A stretch of DNA of 26,915 nucleotides from Chloracidobacterium sp. UBA6041 (GCA_002427845.1 DIYZ01000180.1:1-26915); one strand, 5' to 3'; numbered from the stretch's first letter, positions 1-8,452 are shown. The notes: generated by a model not told the origin, from the sequence alone. Made by a program: numbers and translations.

Positions 1-794
1 ACGGCAACCTCTTCGAGATGTATGAGCGCATAACAGCCGAGAATCCCTATGAGGTACCCATGCGCATCTACCCGGCGGTGCATTACACGATGGGAGGCTT
101 ATGGGTTGACTACAACCTGATGAGTACGATCACGGGCCTATTCGTGATCGGTGAAGCGAACTTCTCTGATCACGGGGCGAACCGCCTCGGAGCGAGCGCG
201 CTGATGCAGGGATTAGCCGACGGCTATTTCATTCTGCCGTATACGCTCAGCGACTATCTGGCCACCGCGAAACTTGATAAGGCGCCCCTAGATCACCGAG
301 CCTTTCACGAGAGCGAAGGTCAGGTTGCCGGTCAAGTGAAAAAGCTTCTCTCAATCAAGGGCAAGCGCACGGTTGATTCAATCCATCAGGAACTCGGCAA
401 GCTGCTGTGGAACAACTGCGGCATGGTTCGCACCAAGCAAGGCTTACAGCAGGCGCTCGAAAAGATTCCAGAGATCCGCGAAGAATTCTGGCGGAACGTC
501 AATGTCCTTGGTGTGGATGATGAAATAAATCAGGCGCTCGAGAAAGCGGGGCGCGTCGCCGATTTTCTTGAGTTAGCGGAGGTGATGTGCCTTGACGCAC
601 TTGAGCGAGCAGAGTCTTGCGGGTGCCATTTTCGGGAGGAGTTCCAAACACCCGACGGTGAAGCCCAACGTGACGATGAACACTTCTGCCACGTCTCGGC
701 GTGGGAGTATGCAGGCGAGCAGGGCAAGCCGGTAATGCACAAAGAACTTCTCGAGTTTGAGTACGTGACACCGAGCCAAAGGAGTTACAAGTAA
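1..794 (+). CDS. sdhA: Succinate dehydrogenase/fumarate reductase flavoprotein subunit, C-terminal part
   Basis: This is the 3' part of the FAD-binding subunit of complex II, which oxidises succinate to fumarate on the cytoplasmic face of the membrane. The reading frame is open to the left edge (codons start at base 3), so the gene is cut by the window. The segment GLFVIGEANFSDHGANRLGA is the conserved C-terminal flavin-domain block that carries the substrate and FAD-contacting histidine/arginine region in SdhA/FrdA proteins. It is followed by the usual helical capping tail of about 170 residues. The stop overlaps the sdhB start by one base (TAATG), so the two genes are translationally coupled. 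The short HxR-type C-terminus resembles the non-classical, Bacteroidetes-like complex II more than the E. coli enzyme (inference). Confidence 0.93.
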   Translation, partial: GNLFEMYERITAENPYEVPMRIYPAVHYTMGGLWVDYNLMSTITGLFVIGEANFSDHGANRLGASALMQGLADGYFILPYTLSDYLATAKLDKAPLDHRAFHESEGQVAGQVKKLLSIKGKRTVDSIHQELGKLLWNNCGMVRTKQGLQQALEKIPEIREEFWRNVNVLGVDDEINQALEKAGRVADFLELAEVMCLDALERAESCGCHFREEFQTPDGEAQRDDEHFCHVSAWEYAGEQGKPVMHKELLEFEYVTPSQRSYK

Positions 795-1549
795 TGCACC
801 TGACGCTTAATGTGTGGCGACAAAAAAATGCAAGCGTGGAAGGAAGGATGGTTCGCTACGAAGCGGATGACATTAATCCGGACATGTCTTTTCTAGAGAT
901 GCTGGATGTTGTCAATTGGCAGCTGATCGGAAAGGGTGAAGAGCCAATCGCTTTCGAGCATGATTGCCGCGAGGGCATCTGCGGTTCGTGTGGCATGATG
1001 ATTAATGGCGTTGCTCACGGACCGCGTCCGGCGACCGCGACCTGCCAGTTGCACATGCGCCATTTCAAGGACGGCGACACCATCTACATCGAACCCTGGC
1101 GCTCAAGAGCCTTTCCTGTGCTCAAAGATCTGGTTGTGGATCGCAGTGCTTTTGATCGAATCATTCAGGCCGGCGGTTACATCTCTGTTTCCACTGGCAG
1201 CGCTCCGGAAGCCAACTCCGTTCTGGTCACCAAACAAAACTCGGATCTGGCCATGGACGCCGCGGCGTGCATCGGCTGCGGCGCGTGCGTTGCTGCGTGT
1301 CCGAACGGATCAGCATCCCTGTTCACGAGTGCGAAGATTTCCCATCTTGCCCTGCTGCCACAGGGTCAACCCGAGCGCGAAGGTCGCGTCATAAAGATGG
1401 TCGAGGCGATGGACCGCGAAGGATTTGGCAACTGCACGATGCATCGCGAATGCGAAGCCGTGTGTCCGAAGGCAATCAGCGTAAACTTCATTGCTCGCAT
1501 GAATCGCGAATATCTGCGCTCGCTCCTCAAAGGGGAGGGGTTACCTTAA
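794..1549 (+). CDS. sdhB: Succinate dehydrogenase/fumarate reductase iron-sulfur subunit
   Basis: This 251-residue protein carries electrons from the flavin to the membrane quinone site. The plant-type 2Fe-2S ligands are visible as C58, C63, C66 (CREGICGSCG) and C84. The ferredoxin half has C159, C162, C165 and C169 (CIGCGACVAACP) and then C214, C220 and C224 (CTMHRECEAVC), which fits one 4Fe-4S and one 3Fe-4S cluster. The length is normal for the family. The start codon overlaps the sdhA stop. No sdhC follows, so the membrane anchor presumably lies upstream of sdhA, as in the C-A-B order of Bacteroidetes-type complexes (inference). The last codons lie inside a 19-bp tandem duplication that also supplies the stop. 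Confidence 0.95.
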   Translation: MHLTLNVWRQKNASVEGRMVRYEADDINPDMSFLEMLDVVNWQLIGKGEEPIAFEHDCREGICGSCGMMINGVAHGPRPATATCQLHMRHFKDGDTIYIEPWRSRAFPVLKDLVVDRSAFDRIIQAGGYISVSTGSAPEANSVLVTKQNSDLAMDAAACIGCGACVAACPNGSASLFTSAKISHLALLPQGQPEREGRVIKMVEAMDREGFGNCTMHRECEAVCPKAISVNFIARMNREYLRSLLKGEGLP

Positions 1550-1566
1550 AGGGGAAGGGTTACCTT
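1529..1566 (+). repeat. 19-bp tandem near-duplication at the sdhB stop
   Basis: Two adjacent 19-bp units, 1529-1547 and 1548-1566, share the sequence AAAGGGG(A/G rich)GGTTACCTT and differ at one base (G in the first copy, A in the second). The TAA stop of sdhB is formed at the junction (1547-1549). This looks like a small slippage or duplication event at the end of the gene. Confidence 0.85.
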
Positions 1567-1602
1567 GATGTCTCCGCGGTGACGGGTCTATTGATCTCGA
1601 TC

Positions 1603-2025
1603 CTATGACTCCTGCTTATCTCCGTGCGGCCAGGAAATCGAAAGCAGGAAGGCACTGTCCTCGACGGCCCTGACATCATGCGGCAAACATTTTTCGAGCA
1701 CCAGTAAGTCTCCCGCGGAGAGCTCGACTGTCTTCTCCGGCAATTGGACCATCAGTCGTCCGCTGAGGCCGTGAATCGAGATTCTGGCATCGGCTTTGTG
1801 CTCCTGCATCAGCGTTCCGGCCTGCATCAAGATCAGAACGATTCTGAAATCCGAGTATTTCACCAGAGTCTCTGAGATCCGCCCATCCTTCAGCCAGTGT
1901 CCTTCCCGGCGCAATCGTTCCATTTCGGCCGTCAGGTTAAATGTGAGCAGCGGCGCCGTAAGGGCTGCCAACTCCTGTTCCTTTGCAGTGAGTTCCTCGG
2001 ATGTTTTCGGTTGAGCTTCGGTCAT
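1603..2025 (-). CDS. Cupin-domain protein, function unknown
   Basis: A 140-residue soluble protein with a short charged N-terminus and a single cupin barrel over about residues 55-132. The two cupin blocks are suggested by AGTLMQEHKADARISIHGLSG (around H76 and H85) and by LSAGDLLVLEKCLPHDVRA (around H116). The pattern with spaced His residues is compatible with a metal site, but the full GX5HXH motif is not present. The start is well supported by AGGAGGTGA eight or nine bases upstream on the minus strand. It converges with sdhB. The neighbouring hemerythrin and Ric genes hint at a redox or nitrosative-stress setting, but no reaction can be named. Confidence 0.8.
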   Translation of the reverse strand: MTEAQPKTSEELTAKEQELAALTAPLLTFNLTAEMERLRREGHWLKDGRISETLVKYSDFRIVLILMQAGTLMQEHKADARISIHGLSGRLMVQLPEKTVELSAGDLLVLEKCLPHDVRAVEDSAFLLSISWPHGDKQES

Positions 2026-2298
2026 TACTATTCACCTCCTCTGGAAGTATCACACCGATTGGAGAAAATGGTTACGGACTGACGGTCTTTTGATGCGTTA
2101 TTGATAGTCTCTTGACGTTTTTGTTTATGATTCGTTGACTCTCGCCTGTTAGAGTTCCCCAAGATCGTGACTAACGCTTGATAAGAGACAGGGATTACAC
2201 GCTCAATGGGCATGAGCTTTTGCCTGGCGGCTTGCTCTTCAACTTGTCTGTGATGAGCATCGTATTTCCTCCTAATTCCAAAGCTGTAGGAAGCTGCC

Positions 2299-2619
2299 TT
2301 ATTGCCCTCGTGCTAGACAGTCATTAATCCAGGTCAATGCTCGAATCGTTGCGGGTAGCCCGATAGTCGTAAGGCCCAGTACGGCGGCGTGCCGAATTTC
2401 TTCTGGTTTGAGTCCAGATGCTAGAGCGTTGCGTACCGCGGAGTGCGTCCCGCCTTCAAGCCCCGCTCCGATCGACAGGGCAACCTTGACGAGGCGCCGA
2501 GTCTTTTCATCCAACGGTCCAGCCCTGTGACAATGATCGCCTAACGCGGTAAAGGCCTTCCAGACATCGGCGTAATCTGTTCTGAAGTCTTCGACAGGTT
2601 GGGGCAACTTGGTAGACAT
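2299..2619 (-). CDS. Carboxymuconolactone decarboxylase (AhpD-like) family protein
   Basis: A 106-residue all-helical protein. LDEKTRRLVKVALSIGAGLE followed by a THSAVRNAL helix and KPEEIRHAAVLGLTTIGLPA is the usual CMD/AhpD pattern. Peroxidase-active AhpD proteins carry a CxxC at the start of the central helix; here that position reads EGGTHS and the protein has only one cysteine outside it, so thiol-peroxidase chemistry is unlikely. The remaining options are a decarboxylase-like or unknown role. A strong GAGGAGG ribosome site lies just upstream of the start (minus strand). Gene order suggests co-regulation with the cupin gene 273 bp downstream, though a gap that size could hold its own promoter. 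Confidence 0.88.
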   Translation of the reverse strand: MSTKLPQPVEDFRTDYADVWKAFTALGDHCHRAGPLDEKTRRLVKVALSIGAGLEGGTHSAVRNALASGLKPEEIRHAAVLGLTTIGLPATIRALTWINDCLARGQ

Positions 2620-2995
2620 CGCTAAGTCCTCCTCACGGTAACTATGGTCAATTGAGAATAATGCAGATTACCACTCGCTCACAATTATGCTGCAACCATC
2701 CTTTGAAGCGTCGACAAGCGCGGGTGTACTGTCAAGGGACCTTTAGTCTTTCGCAGATCCGATAGCGGCCTTGGAAGTCTCTCACGAGCAGGCGGGAACC
2801 AATGCCACGTGCTGCACCAGGGTTCCGTCTTGAGTAATTCTTCGCAGCCGACCTGATGATATTCCGCAGACACGTTGCGGTTAGTGCCAGCTAATACACA
2901 TTTGCAGTTCGGCACAGACGTTGCTCTAGTAAGACACTCGGATTACTGCGTGTGAAGGCAGGACCGATCTAACTAGAGAAAAATGGGAGGCACTG
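2620..2995. other. Intergenic region between divergent CMD-like gene and ric
   Basis: This 376-bp stretch separates a minus-strand from a plus-strand gene and must contain both promoters. I saw no convincing FNR/Dnr-type palindrome (TTGAT-N4-ATCAA) or NsrR-type site. A 76-codon minus-strand reading frame at 2685-2915 has no family-like motif and is not called. The only clear element is the GGGAGG ribosome site of ric at 2985-2990. Confidence 0.5.
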
Positions 2996-3715
2996 ATGAT
3001 ACTTAGCTCAGACAGGACCGTGCGGGATGTGGTACTCGAACTACCGCAGGCAACAAGAGTTTTCGAGAAACTGAAAATTGATTACTGCTGCGGAGGCGAT
3101 AGACCTTTAGGCGAAGCTTGCGCCACCGCCGGGGTAGAGGTCGCAAATCTGGAGCGAATGTTGGAAGAGGTTGGACAGGCCCCGGGAAACGGCTCACTTG
3201 ATTTCGCGAAAGCCACACTAGGCGCGCTTGTCGGCCACATCCTTGATAAGCATCACGTCTATACAAAGGAAGAGATGGCAAGACTTGAACCCCTGATTGA
3301 GAAGGTCATCTCGGCGCATGGTGAGAACCATCCGGAGTTGCGGGGCATCGGCGGACTCTTCCAACAACTCTGCGCAGATCTGAAACCACACATGTTCAAG
3401 GAGGAACAGATCCTCTTTCCTTACATCCTCGAAATGGAGAAAGCCTCTCTCCAGAATAGGCCGGCGCCCTTTCCGCCTTTCGGCACCGTCAAGAATCCCG
3501 TGCGCATGATGATGATGGAGCACGAGACAGTAGGAGACCTGTTGCGGGAGTTGCGCGCGTTAAGCTCGAACTACACCGTGCCTTCCGATGGCTGCATCAG
3601 CTACCAGACGCTCTATCAGGCGCTTGAAGCATTCGAGAAGGATCTGCATCAGCATATTCACCTTGAGAACAACATTCTCTTTCCGCGAGCGATCGAGTTG
3701 GAAGGGAGTCGTTGA
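2996..3715 (+). CDS. ric: Iron-sulfur cluster repair di-iron protein (Ric/YtfE/ScdA family)
   Basis: A cytoplasmic protein that restores iron-sulfur clusters damaged by nitric oxide or peroxide. Residues 1-60 form the ScdA N-terminal domain with the diagnostic YCCGG at C31-C32. Residues 70-235 form a hemerythrin-like four-helix bundle with the expected ligands: H81/H86, a conserved HPEL at H112, HMFKEEQILFP (H132, E136), MMEHE (H176) and HIHLENNILFP (H222, E225). At 239 residues it is full length. GGGAGG at 2985-2990 gives good spacing to the ATG. The next gene, a second hemerythrin-like protein, starts at its stop codon, so they form a translationally coupled pair. NO-responsive control is likely but no operator was found. 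Confidence 0.93.
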   Translation: MILSSDRTVRDVVLELPQATRVFEKLKIDYCCGGDRPLGEACATAGVEVANLERMLEEVGQAPGNGSLDFAKATLGALVGHILDKHHVYTKEEMARLEPLIEKVISAHGENHPELRGIGGLFQQLCADLKPHMFKEEQILFPYILEMEKASLQNRPAPFPPFGTVKNPVRMMMMEHETVGDLLRELRALSSNYTVPSDGCISYQTLYQALEAFEKDLHQHIHLENNILFPRAIELEGSR

Positions 3716-4284
3716 TGCCCATCGCGATTGGACAAAAACTGGAGAGCGATTTTCGCAATCCGTTGGGTTTGCTCAGCGACTGTCATCGTCGCATCGAACG
3801 CTTCCTAGATGGATTGATCGCTATCTCGGAAGAAGCCCAGGGAAACAAACTTAGTGATGTGCAGCGCCAGCAATTCGAAGTGGGTCTGCGTTATTTCCGC
3901 GAGGCTGCTCCGAAGCATACGCTCGACGAAGAAGAATCGCTTTTTCCTCGGCTACGGCTGCACAAGGATGGTGAGAGCTTGACTGCCTTCGCTCTACTCG
4001 ATGGTTTGCACGCTGATCACACGGAGGCAGAGATAAAGCACCAAAGGGTGGACGACCTGGGACGCGCGTGGCTCGCAGATGAACAGCTCTCGCCCGACAA
4101 TGCCCGGATTTTCATCAGCCTACTTAAAGAGCTGCGGGCAATCTACGAAAAGCACATCGCAGTTGAAGACAACGAGCTGTTTCCGCTCGCGGGGAGAATT
4201 CTGGATCGGACGGAGTTGGAAGCTATCGCCAGGGAGATGGCGGTCCGGCGCGGCCTCGTGGTTGGTATGAGCACATCACAATGA
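3715..4284 (+). CDS. Hemerythrin HHE cation-binding domain protein
   Basis: A 189-residue protein with one hemerythrin-like bundle. Likely iron ligands are H24 (SDCHRRIERFL), H68 with E72/E73 (KHTLDEEESLFP), H99/H102 (LHADHTEAE) and H147 with E151 (KHIAVEDNELFP). I chose the ATG at 3715 because it gives a TGATG overlap with the ric stop; a TTG three bases earlier is also in frame. Proteins of this type sit next to Ric in many genomes and are thought to sense or bind O2 or NO, or to supply iron. Here the coupling to ric supports a shared role in nitrosative or oxidative stress. Confidence 0.9.
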   Translation: MPIAIGQKLESDFRNPLGLLSDCHRRIERFLDGLIAISEEAQGNKLSDVQRQQFEVGLRYFREAAPKHTLDEEESLFPRLRLHKDGESLTAFALLDGLHADHTEAEIKHQRVDDLGRAWLADEQLSPDNARIFISLLKELRAIYEKHIAVEDNELFPLAGRILDRTELEAIAREMAVRRGLVVGMSTSQ

Positions 4285-4567
4285 TGAAGAGCTTCAGCGA
4301 TCTATTTTTTGGGCACAGCGCGCTCGATAAATTGGGGCGAAGAACCATCGACGCAGACAACGCTGATTCTCAGTCTGGTATTGGAGTTGGAAGAGCAGAG
4401 CAGGGAAGTCGGGTCGACCTTGCGTGAGCCGGGAAATACGAGAGCTAGTCCGGCAGATGGCATACCGAAAATATCATCCGGCGTTTAAATTCTTACAGTT
4501 AGAGCTAGGACTTAAGGTACGCTGCAGCTGCTCGTAGATTCCATTTCTGGCTGCTTGCGACACATCA

Positions 4568-5590
4568 ATGTTTGTCTGCTCTGCGCTCTATCATCTCCTC
4601 CGCGGCCTGCTTGTGCCGCGGCTCGTCCTGGTGACGGAGAATCTCGCGCTGCGCCAACAACTGCTGGTCCTGCACCGTTCGTCAAATCGGCCTCGGCTTG
4701 GTCACCGAGATCGCTTGTTCTGGATGGCTCTTTCACAACTGTGGCGGAACTGGCGCTCCATCCTGGTAATCGTCAAACCAGAGACTGTGATTAAGTGGCA
4801 CCGGCAAGGATTCAAATACTACTGGCGCTGGAAGTCGAAGTCTGGTCACGTCGGACGCCCGAGGATTGATCAGGAAATCCGTGGGTTGATCAGACGCATG
4901 TCTTTTGAGAATCCGACCTGGGGAGTGCCGCGGATCCAAGCAGAACTACATCTACTTGGCTATGAGGTTGCGGACTCAACTGTAGCAAAGTATCGAGTAA
5001 GAAGTCGTAAGCCACCTTCACAAACATGGAAGAGCTTTCTTCGGAATCATGCCGGACAGATCGCGGCAATTGATTTCTTCACAGTACGCACTGTGACTTT
5101 CAACGTGTTGTATGGCTTCGTGGTCCTGCTGCACGACAGAAGGCGGGTGGTCCACTTCAATGTGACGGCCCATCCGACTGCCCTCTGGACCGCACAGCAA
5201 ATCATTGAAGCCTTTCCTGAAGAGACGGCGCCACGATTCCTGCTACGAGATCGCGATCAAATCTATGGAGAACATTTTCGCTGTCGAGTTGTGGGAATGG
5301 GCATTGAAGAAATCGTAACGGCAGCGCAATCACCGTGGCAAAATCCCTACGCTGAAAGATTGATCGGCAGTATTCGGCGTGAATGTCTCGACCATCTGAT
5401 CGTGCTTAATGAAATGCAGCTACGACGCATTTTACGAGAGTACTTTGCTTACTATAATGAAGTGCGGCCGCATCAGTCACTGGAGAAGAACTCGCCGCTG
5501 CGAAGAGAAATAGAACTACCAAACAAGGGCAGAGTGATCTCCATCCCGCAGGTTGGCGGCCTGCATCATCGCTACCGCAGAGCGGCATAG
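4568..5590 (+). CDS. Integrase-core DDE transposase, IS481-like, intact
   Basis: A 340-residue single-ORF transposase. The N-terminal 110 residues are helical with the subfamily signature ENLALRQQLLVL and KPETVIKWHRQGFKYYW. The rve catalytic core follows: AAIDFF gives the first Asp, LLRDRDQIYGEHF the second, and SPWQNPYAERLIGSIRREC the Glu about 34 residues later. The C-terminal YYNEVRPHQSLEKNSPLRRE is typical. All catalytic residues are present and there is no frameshift, so it may be active. A decayed relative lies at 7902-8384. I could not find convincing terminal inverted repeats or a target duplication around this copy, so the element borders are not given. IS481 assignment is by layout and by the TGT ends of the relative. 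Confidence 0.9.
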   Translation: MFVCSALYHLLRGLLVPRLVLVTENLALRQQLLVLHRSSNRPRLGHRDRLFWMALSQLWRNWRSILVIVKPETVIKWHRQGFKYYWRWKSKSGHVGRPRIDQEIRGLIRRMSFENPTWGVPRIQAELHLLGYEVADSTVAKYRVRSRKPPSQTWKSFLRNHAGQIAAIDFFTVRTVTFNVLYGFVVLLHDRRRVVHFNVTAHPTALWTAQQIIEAFPEETAPRFLLRDRDQIYGEHFRCRVVGMGIEEIVTAAQSPWQNPYAERLIGSIRRECLDHLIVLNEMQLRRILREYFAYYNEVRPHQSLEKNSPLRREIELPNKGRVISIPQVGGLHHRYRRAA

Positions 5591-6312
5591 CATCAGTAGG
5601 GTTAGAAGGTGGGCCGTCGTAGCCCGAAGGTAAACAATGCGCCTCGGAGTATCAGGGTAATGCCTTGATGAGCAGATTGTGTGAGCTGAAGCCGACAAAA
5701 GCGAGTATCAAGGGCCCGAAACGGCGAGGCTTAAATCTAAAGAATGTTGCTCTCGCACGTCAGATTGACTTTTCGATAGGGACAGCCTCATTTGGATAAC
5801 TTCTACTGGCGAAACTTCGGTCCGCTTATCGGGTCACAAATCATGGAGGAATCCCAATGCATGTTGTCCTCCGTAGAGACCCTCTGATCTGACATTTCTG
5901 GCTATCCTCCAATTGTTTTAGTAGAGGCCATGATGTCTGCTCCCTTTCGAGTCACTCCAGCCTCAGGCGATTAGTCGCTCTGTCAGAAAACTGAACAGAG
6001 GTGCACACTGCGCCAAAAATCTGTTCACGATGCTCTGAAATACGAATCTGACACCGGAGATGTCGGTAGTGGATGATTCGGACGCTGAGGTGGCAGGGGT
6101 GGTGGCCTGACTGGGAGCACCATACGTTGTACACCCATGCAGAATACGCCAGGAGCGCCCCCGTCTGAGGAAGCAATGGCTCTCCTCTTCTGGGGCCTGC
6201 TTCATCGGCTGGATGCCCCACTCGGCACGGGCTCGGGTACTTGGCAATCGGCAGGCAAGGCGTAGCAGAATCGGTTTTATTTCTCTTGAACAAGCGCTCT
6301 AAGGAAGAGGAT
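5591..6312. other. Gene-poor stretch between transposase and amidohydrolase
   Basis: About 720 bp without a supported gene. The first part should include the right end of the insertion sequence, but its border is not recognisable. Open frames exist on the minus strand at 5952-6377 but they have no known motifs, an odd composition rich in Ser/Thr/Pro, and no ribosome site. The last 12 bases (AAGGAAGAGG at 6301-6310) are the ribosome site of the amidohydrolase. Confidence 0.5.
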
Positions 6313-7746
6313 ATGAAGACACGCAAACAGCTTGAAAAATCAGAAGGCGTGGAGTTGGGTCGTCTCGCGCGTCGCACCGCAAGACGCTCGTTTCTACGGG
6401 GTGCAGCCGCTTGCCTGGCTGGACTCCCTTTGGCATCCGGACTGCCGAGAGAAACCGTCTACGCTGGGTCCAAGCGCTCAGGCGGGGGACTTTCTGCAAA
6501 AACTCCGGGTGAGGTGGTAGGGAGCAGGCTCGTCCTTGCCAACTGTCATCTGATCGACGGAGTATCCGACGAGCCGAGGCCGGATACTGGCGTTATCATC
6601 GAAGATGGACGAATAGCGGACTTGGTCACTAGCCGCGGAGTAAGTGTTGAAAAAAGAGCTCGTCTAATCGACTGCCGTGGAGCGTGGTTGCTGCCGGGTC
6701 TCTGGGATGCCCATGTTCATTTGCAGTTCCCTGATATCACGCCTCCGAAGGATCTTACCGCCCGCACTATCAAATACGGTGCAAACGCCATCGAGGGACT
6801 ACGCGAGGCTGGAATTACCGGTATCAGGACTGCCGGAGTTGACAATTGGATCGACGTGGCCTGGAAACGGGCGTTTGCATCGAAACAGTATCTCGGCCCG
6901 AGAATATTTGCCGGAGGGTACTTTATCACCACGACCGCGGGCCACGGGCACGGCTATATACACACCCGCGAATGCGATGGTACTGAAGACTTTTCTCGCG
7001 CTGTCAGGGAGCAGATCCAGAACGGTGTTGACCATATCAAGCTAGGTCTAAGCGGTGGCATCATGGGGCCGCCATGGGACGGGAACCGGCAGAACGCGCT
7101 TCTTCCGGAAGAGATGGATGCGGTGTTTCGGCTCTGCAACCAGCGGGACTACAAGGTGATGTGCCATGCCACCAATCCGCTGGCGGTAAAGGAAGCAATC
7201 AAGCGCGGAGCCTGGTCTATTGAACACGGTTATATTTTGGACGATGAGTGCATCCGATTGATGCTCGAGAAGAGGACGATCTTCGTTCCAACCCTTTGCG
7301 TAAGCCATCTTTCTCCCAGTCAGGTTTCGAACGAATGGGAGAAGAGGTTTATGGAGATGTGGACCAGGCAAATACCACCCGAGTTCTTCGCCCGGGCCGA
7401 TGCGGCTAGCAAGGAGCATAAGAAATGGTTTCAGGCCGCCTTGAAGGCTGGGGTCAGAATGGCGGTTGGCTCAGACATGGGACCGCTGAAAGACGGGGCT
7501 TTGTTGGAGATGGGACTATGGGTAAGCGATGGCGCGACACCGATGCAAGCGATTAAGGCAGCAACGAGCGGAGCCGCTGAGGTTTGTGGGACGGCCGACG
7601 AACTCGGAACGATTGAGAAGGGCAAGATCGCAGATCTCATAGTAGTTCGAAACAACCCCTTGGAAGATATCAACAACCTGCGAAAGCTTCAGATGGTGTT
7701 CAAAGATGGCGATTTAGTAGTGGAGAAACCAGCGGATCGAAGCTGA
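6313..7746 (+). CDS. Tat-exported metal-dependent amidohydrolase (imidazolonepropionase-like)
   Basis: A 477-residue enzyme with an N-terminal twin-arginine signal (TARRSFLRGAAACLAGLP, R24-R25), so it should fold in the cytoplasm and be exported. The mature part is a COG1228-type amidohydrolase: a small beta domain (RLVLANCHLIDG), the metal motif WDAHVHL (H134, H136), HIKLGLSGG with the likely carboxylated lysine K243, CHATN (H285), IEHGY (H305) and GSDMG (D388), then the C-terminal KGKIADLIVV strand. Relatives cleave cyclic amides or Xaa-Pro-type peptides; the substrate here is not predictable. The ATG at 6313 is preferred over an upstream start at 6241 because of the AAGGAAGAGG ribosome site and because the Tat motif then sits at the normal position. 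Confidence 0.92.
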   Translation: MKTRKQLEKSEGVELGRLARRTARRSFLRGAAACLAGLPLASGLPRETVYAGSKRSGGGLSAKTPGEVVGSRLVLANCHLIDGVSDEPRPDTGVIIEDGRIADLVTSRGVSVEKRARLIDCRGAWLLPGLWDAHVHLQFPDITPPKDLTARTIKYGANAIEGLREAGITGIRTAGVDNWIDVAWKRAFASKQYLGPRIFAGGYFITTTAGHGHGYIHTRECDGTEDFSRAVREQIQNGVDHIKLGLSGGIMGPPWDGNRQNALLPEEMDAVFRLCNQRDYKVMCHATNPLAVKEAIKRGAWSIEHGYILDDECIRLMLEKRTIFVPTLCVSHLSPSQVSNEWEKRFMEMWTRQIPPEFFARADAASKEHKKWFQAALKAGVRMAVGSDMGPLKDGALLEMGLWVSDGATPMQAIKAATSGAAEVCGTADELGTIEKGKIADLIVVRNNPLEDINNLRKLQMVFKDGDLVVEKPADRS

Positions 7747-7832
7747 GTGGCCGCCTTTAGATTTCTTGAGCGAAAAAACTCTCTACAAATGAATCAAATT
7801 TTTACGGATTCGCGAGGTGCGCAGACACTACC

Positions 7833-7854
7833 TGTCCTTCGCCAAAACCCGATC
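7833..7854 (+). repeat. Left terminal inverted repeat of the collapsed IS
   Basis: 22 bp starting TGTCCTTCGCCAA and ending GATC. It pairs with the reverse complement of 8409-8430, with mismatches only at positions 14, 17 and 18. It lies 47 bp upstream of the transposase remnant, a normal spacing for an IS end. Confidence 0.82.
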
Positions 7855-7901
7855 TCGAGTAATTCTGTTGACTTTTTAGCCTCTGGCCTCAGACTCCTGG
7901 C

Positions 7902-8384
7902 ATGAGGAACTTATTTTTGTTGGCTTATGTTTGCTTGCGTGCAGTGCTTAAGGAGCGGCGCGATCTCTCCCTTGAGAATCTGGCATTGCGTCAGCAACTG
8001 GCAGTCCTGAAACGGTCGCAGACGAGACTCAAGATTAAGCAGCGGGATCGGGTGTTCTGGATTTGGCTGTCACGAACTTGGTCTGGCTGGCGCGCAGCGC
8101 TGATCATCGTCAAACCTACGACTGTCGTCGGCTGGCATCGTAGAGGTTTTAAGCTCTATTGGACGAAGCTATTGGGCGGCACAGCAACTGGTTGAAGCTT
8201 TTCCGGAAGCGGTGAGTGCGCGTTATCTGTTGCGCGATCGCGATAGAATCTATGGCGACTACTTTCGGCAACGGGTGCGCGGCTGGGCTTGAAGGAGGTC
8301 CTCAGCGCGCCGCGCAGTCCCTGGCAGAATGCTAACGTGGAACGGCTGACCGGTTCAATTCGTTATGAACGGCGAGCAGCATGA
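7902..8384 (+). pseudogene. Transposase remnant with two internal deletions and frameshifts
   Basis: The first about 87 residues, from the ATG at 7902 to GFKLYWTK, match the N-terminus of the intact transposase at 4568 (shared ENLALRQQL, RDRVFW, IVKPTTVVGWHR). The matching then jumps, in another frame, to WAAQQLVEAFPEA and LLRDRDRIYGDYF, skipping about 120 residues. A further shift near 8290 gives EVLSAPRSPWQNANVERLTG (the Glu motif), and a second deletion joins this directly to the C-terminal YERRAA stop. The DDE core is therefore not intact. The product of the first frame is only 97 residues and should be non-functional. Confidence 0.88.
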
Positions 8385-8408
8385 TGAAACTCAGTGAAAA
8401 CGGTGTCC

Positions 8409-8430
8409 GATCAAGTATTGGCGAAGGACA
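8409..8430 (-). repeat. Right terminal inverted repeat of the collapsed IS
   Basis: Reads GATCAAGTATTGGCGAAGGA then CA on the plus strand; its reverse complement matches the left end at 19 of 22 positions. It ends 22 bp before the start of the radical SAM gene, so the insertion may supply or disrupt that gene's 5' region. Confidence 0.82.
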
Positions 8431-8452
8431 ACATTTCGATCTGGTGAACTAA

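Larger units (their letters stand above)
7833..8430 (+). mobile_element. Collapsed 598-bp IS481-like element with 22-bp inverted ends
   Basis: The borders are set by inverted repeats at 7833-7854 and 8409-8430 that match at 19 of 22 positions and begin with TGTCCTTCGCCAA. Inside lies the remains of a transposase related to the intact one at 4568. A full element should be roughly 1.2 kb, so about half is gone, yet both ends remain. No clear target-site duplication is seen at the flanks. TGT...ACA ends agree with the IS481 family. If a related transposase can act on these ends, the element would behave like a non-autonomous, MITE-like derivative (inference). Confidence 0.8.

Noticed and set aside
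2685..2915. 76-codon minus-strand frame before ric
   Set aside because: No motif, no ribosome site and it occupies the divergent promoter region.
5952..6377. Minus-strand open frames upstream of the amidohydrolase
   Set aside because: No motif, no ribosome site, and two overlapping frames of equal plausibility; they run into the amidohydrolase 5' end.
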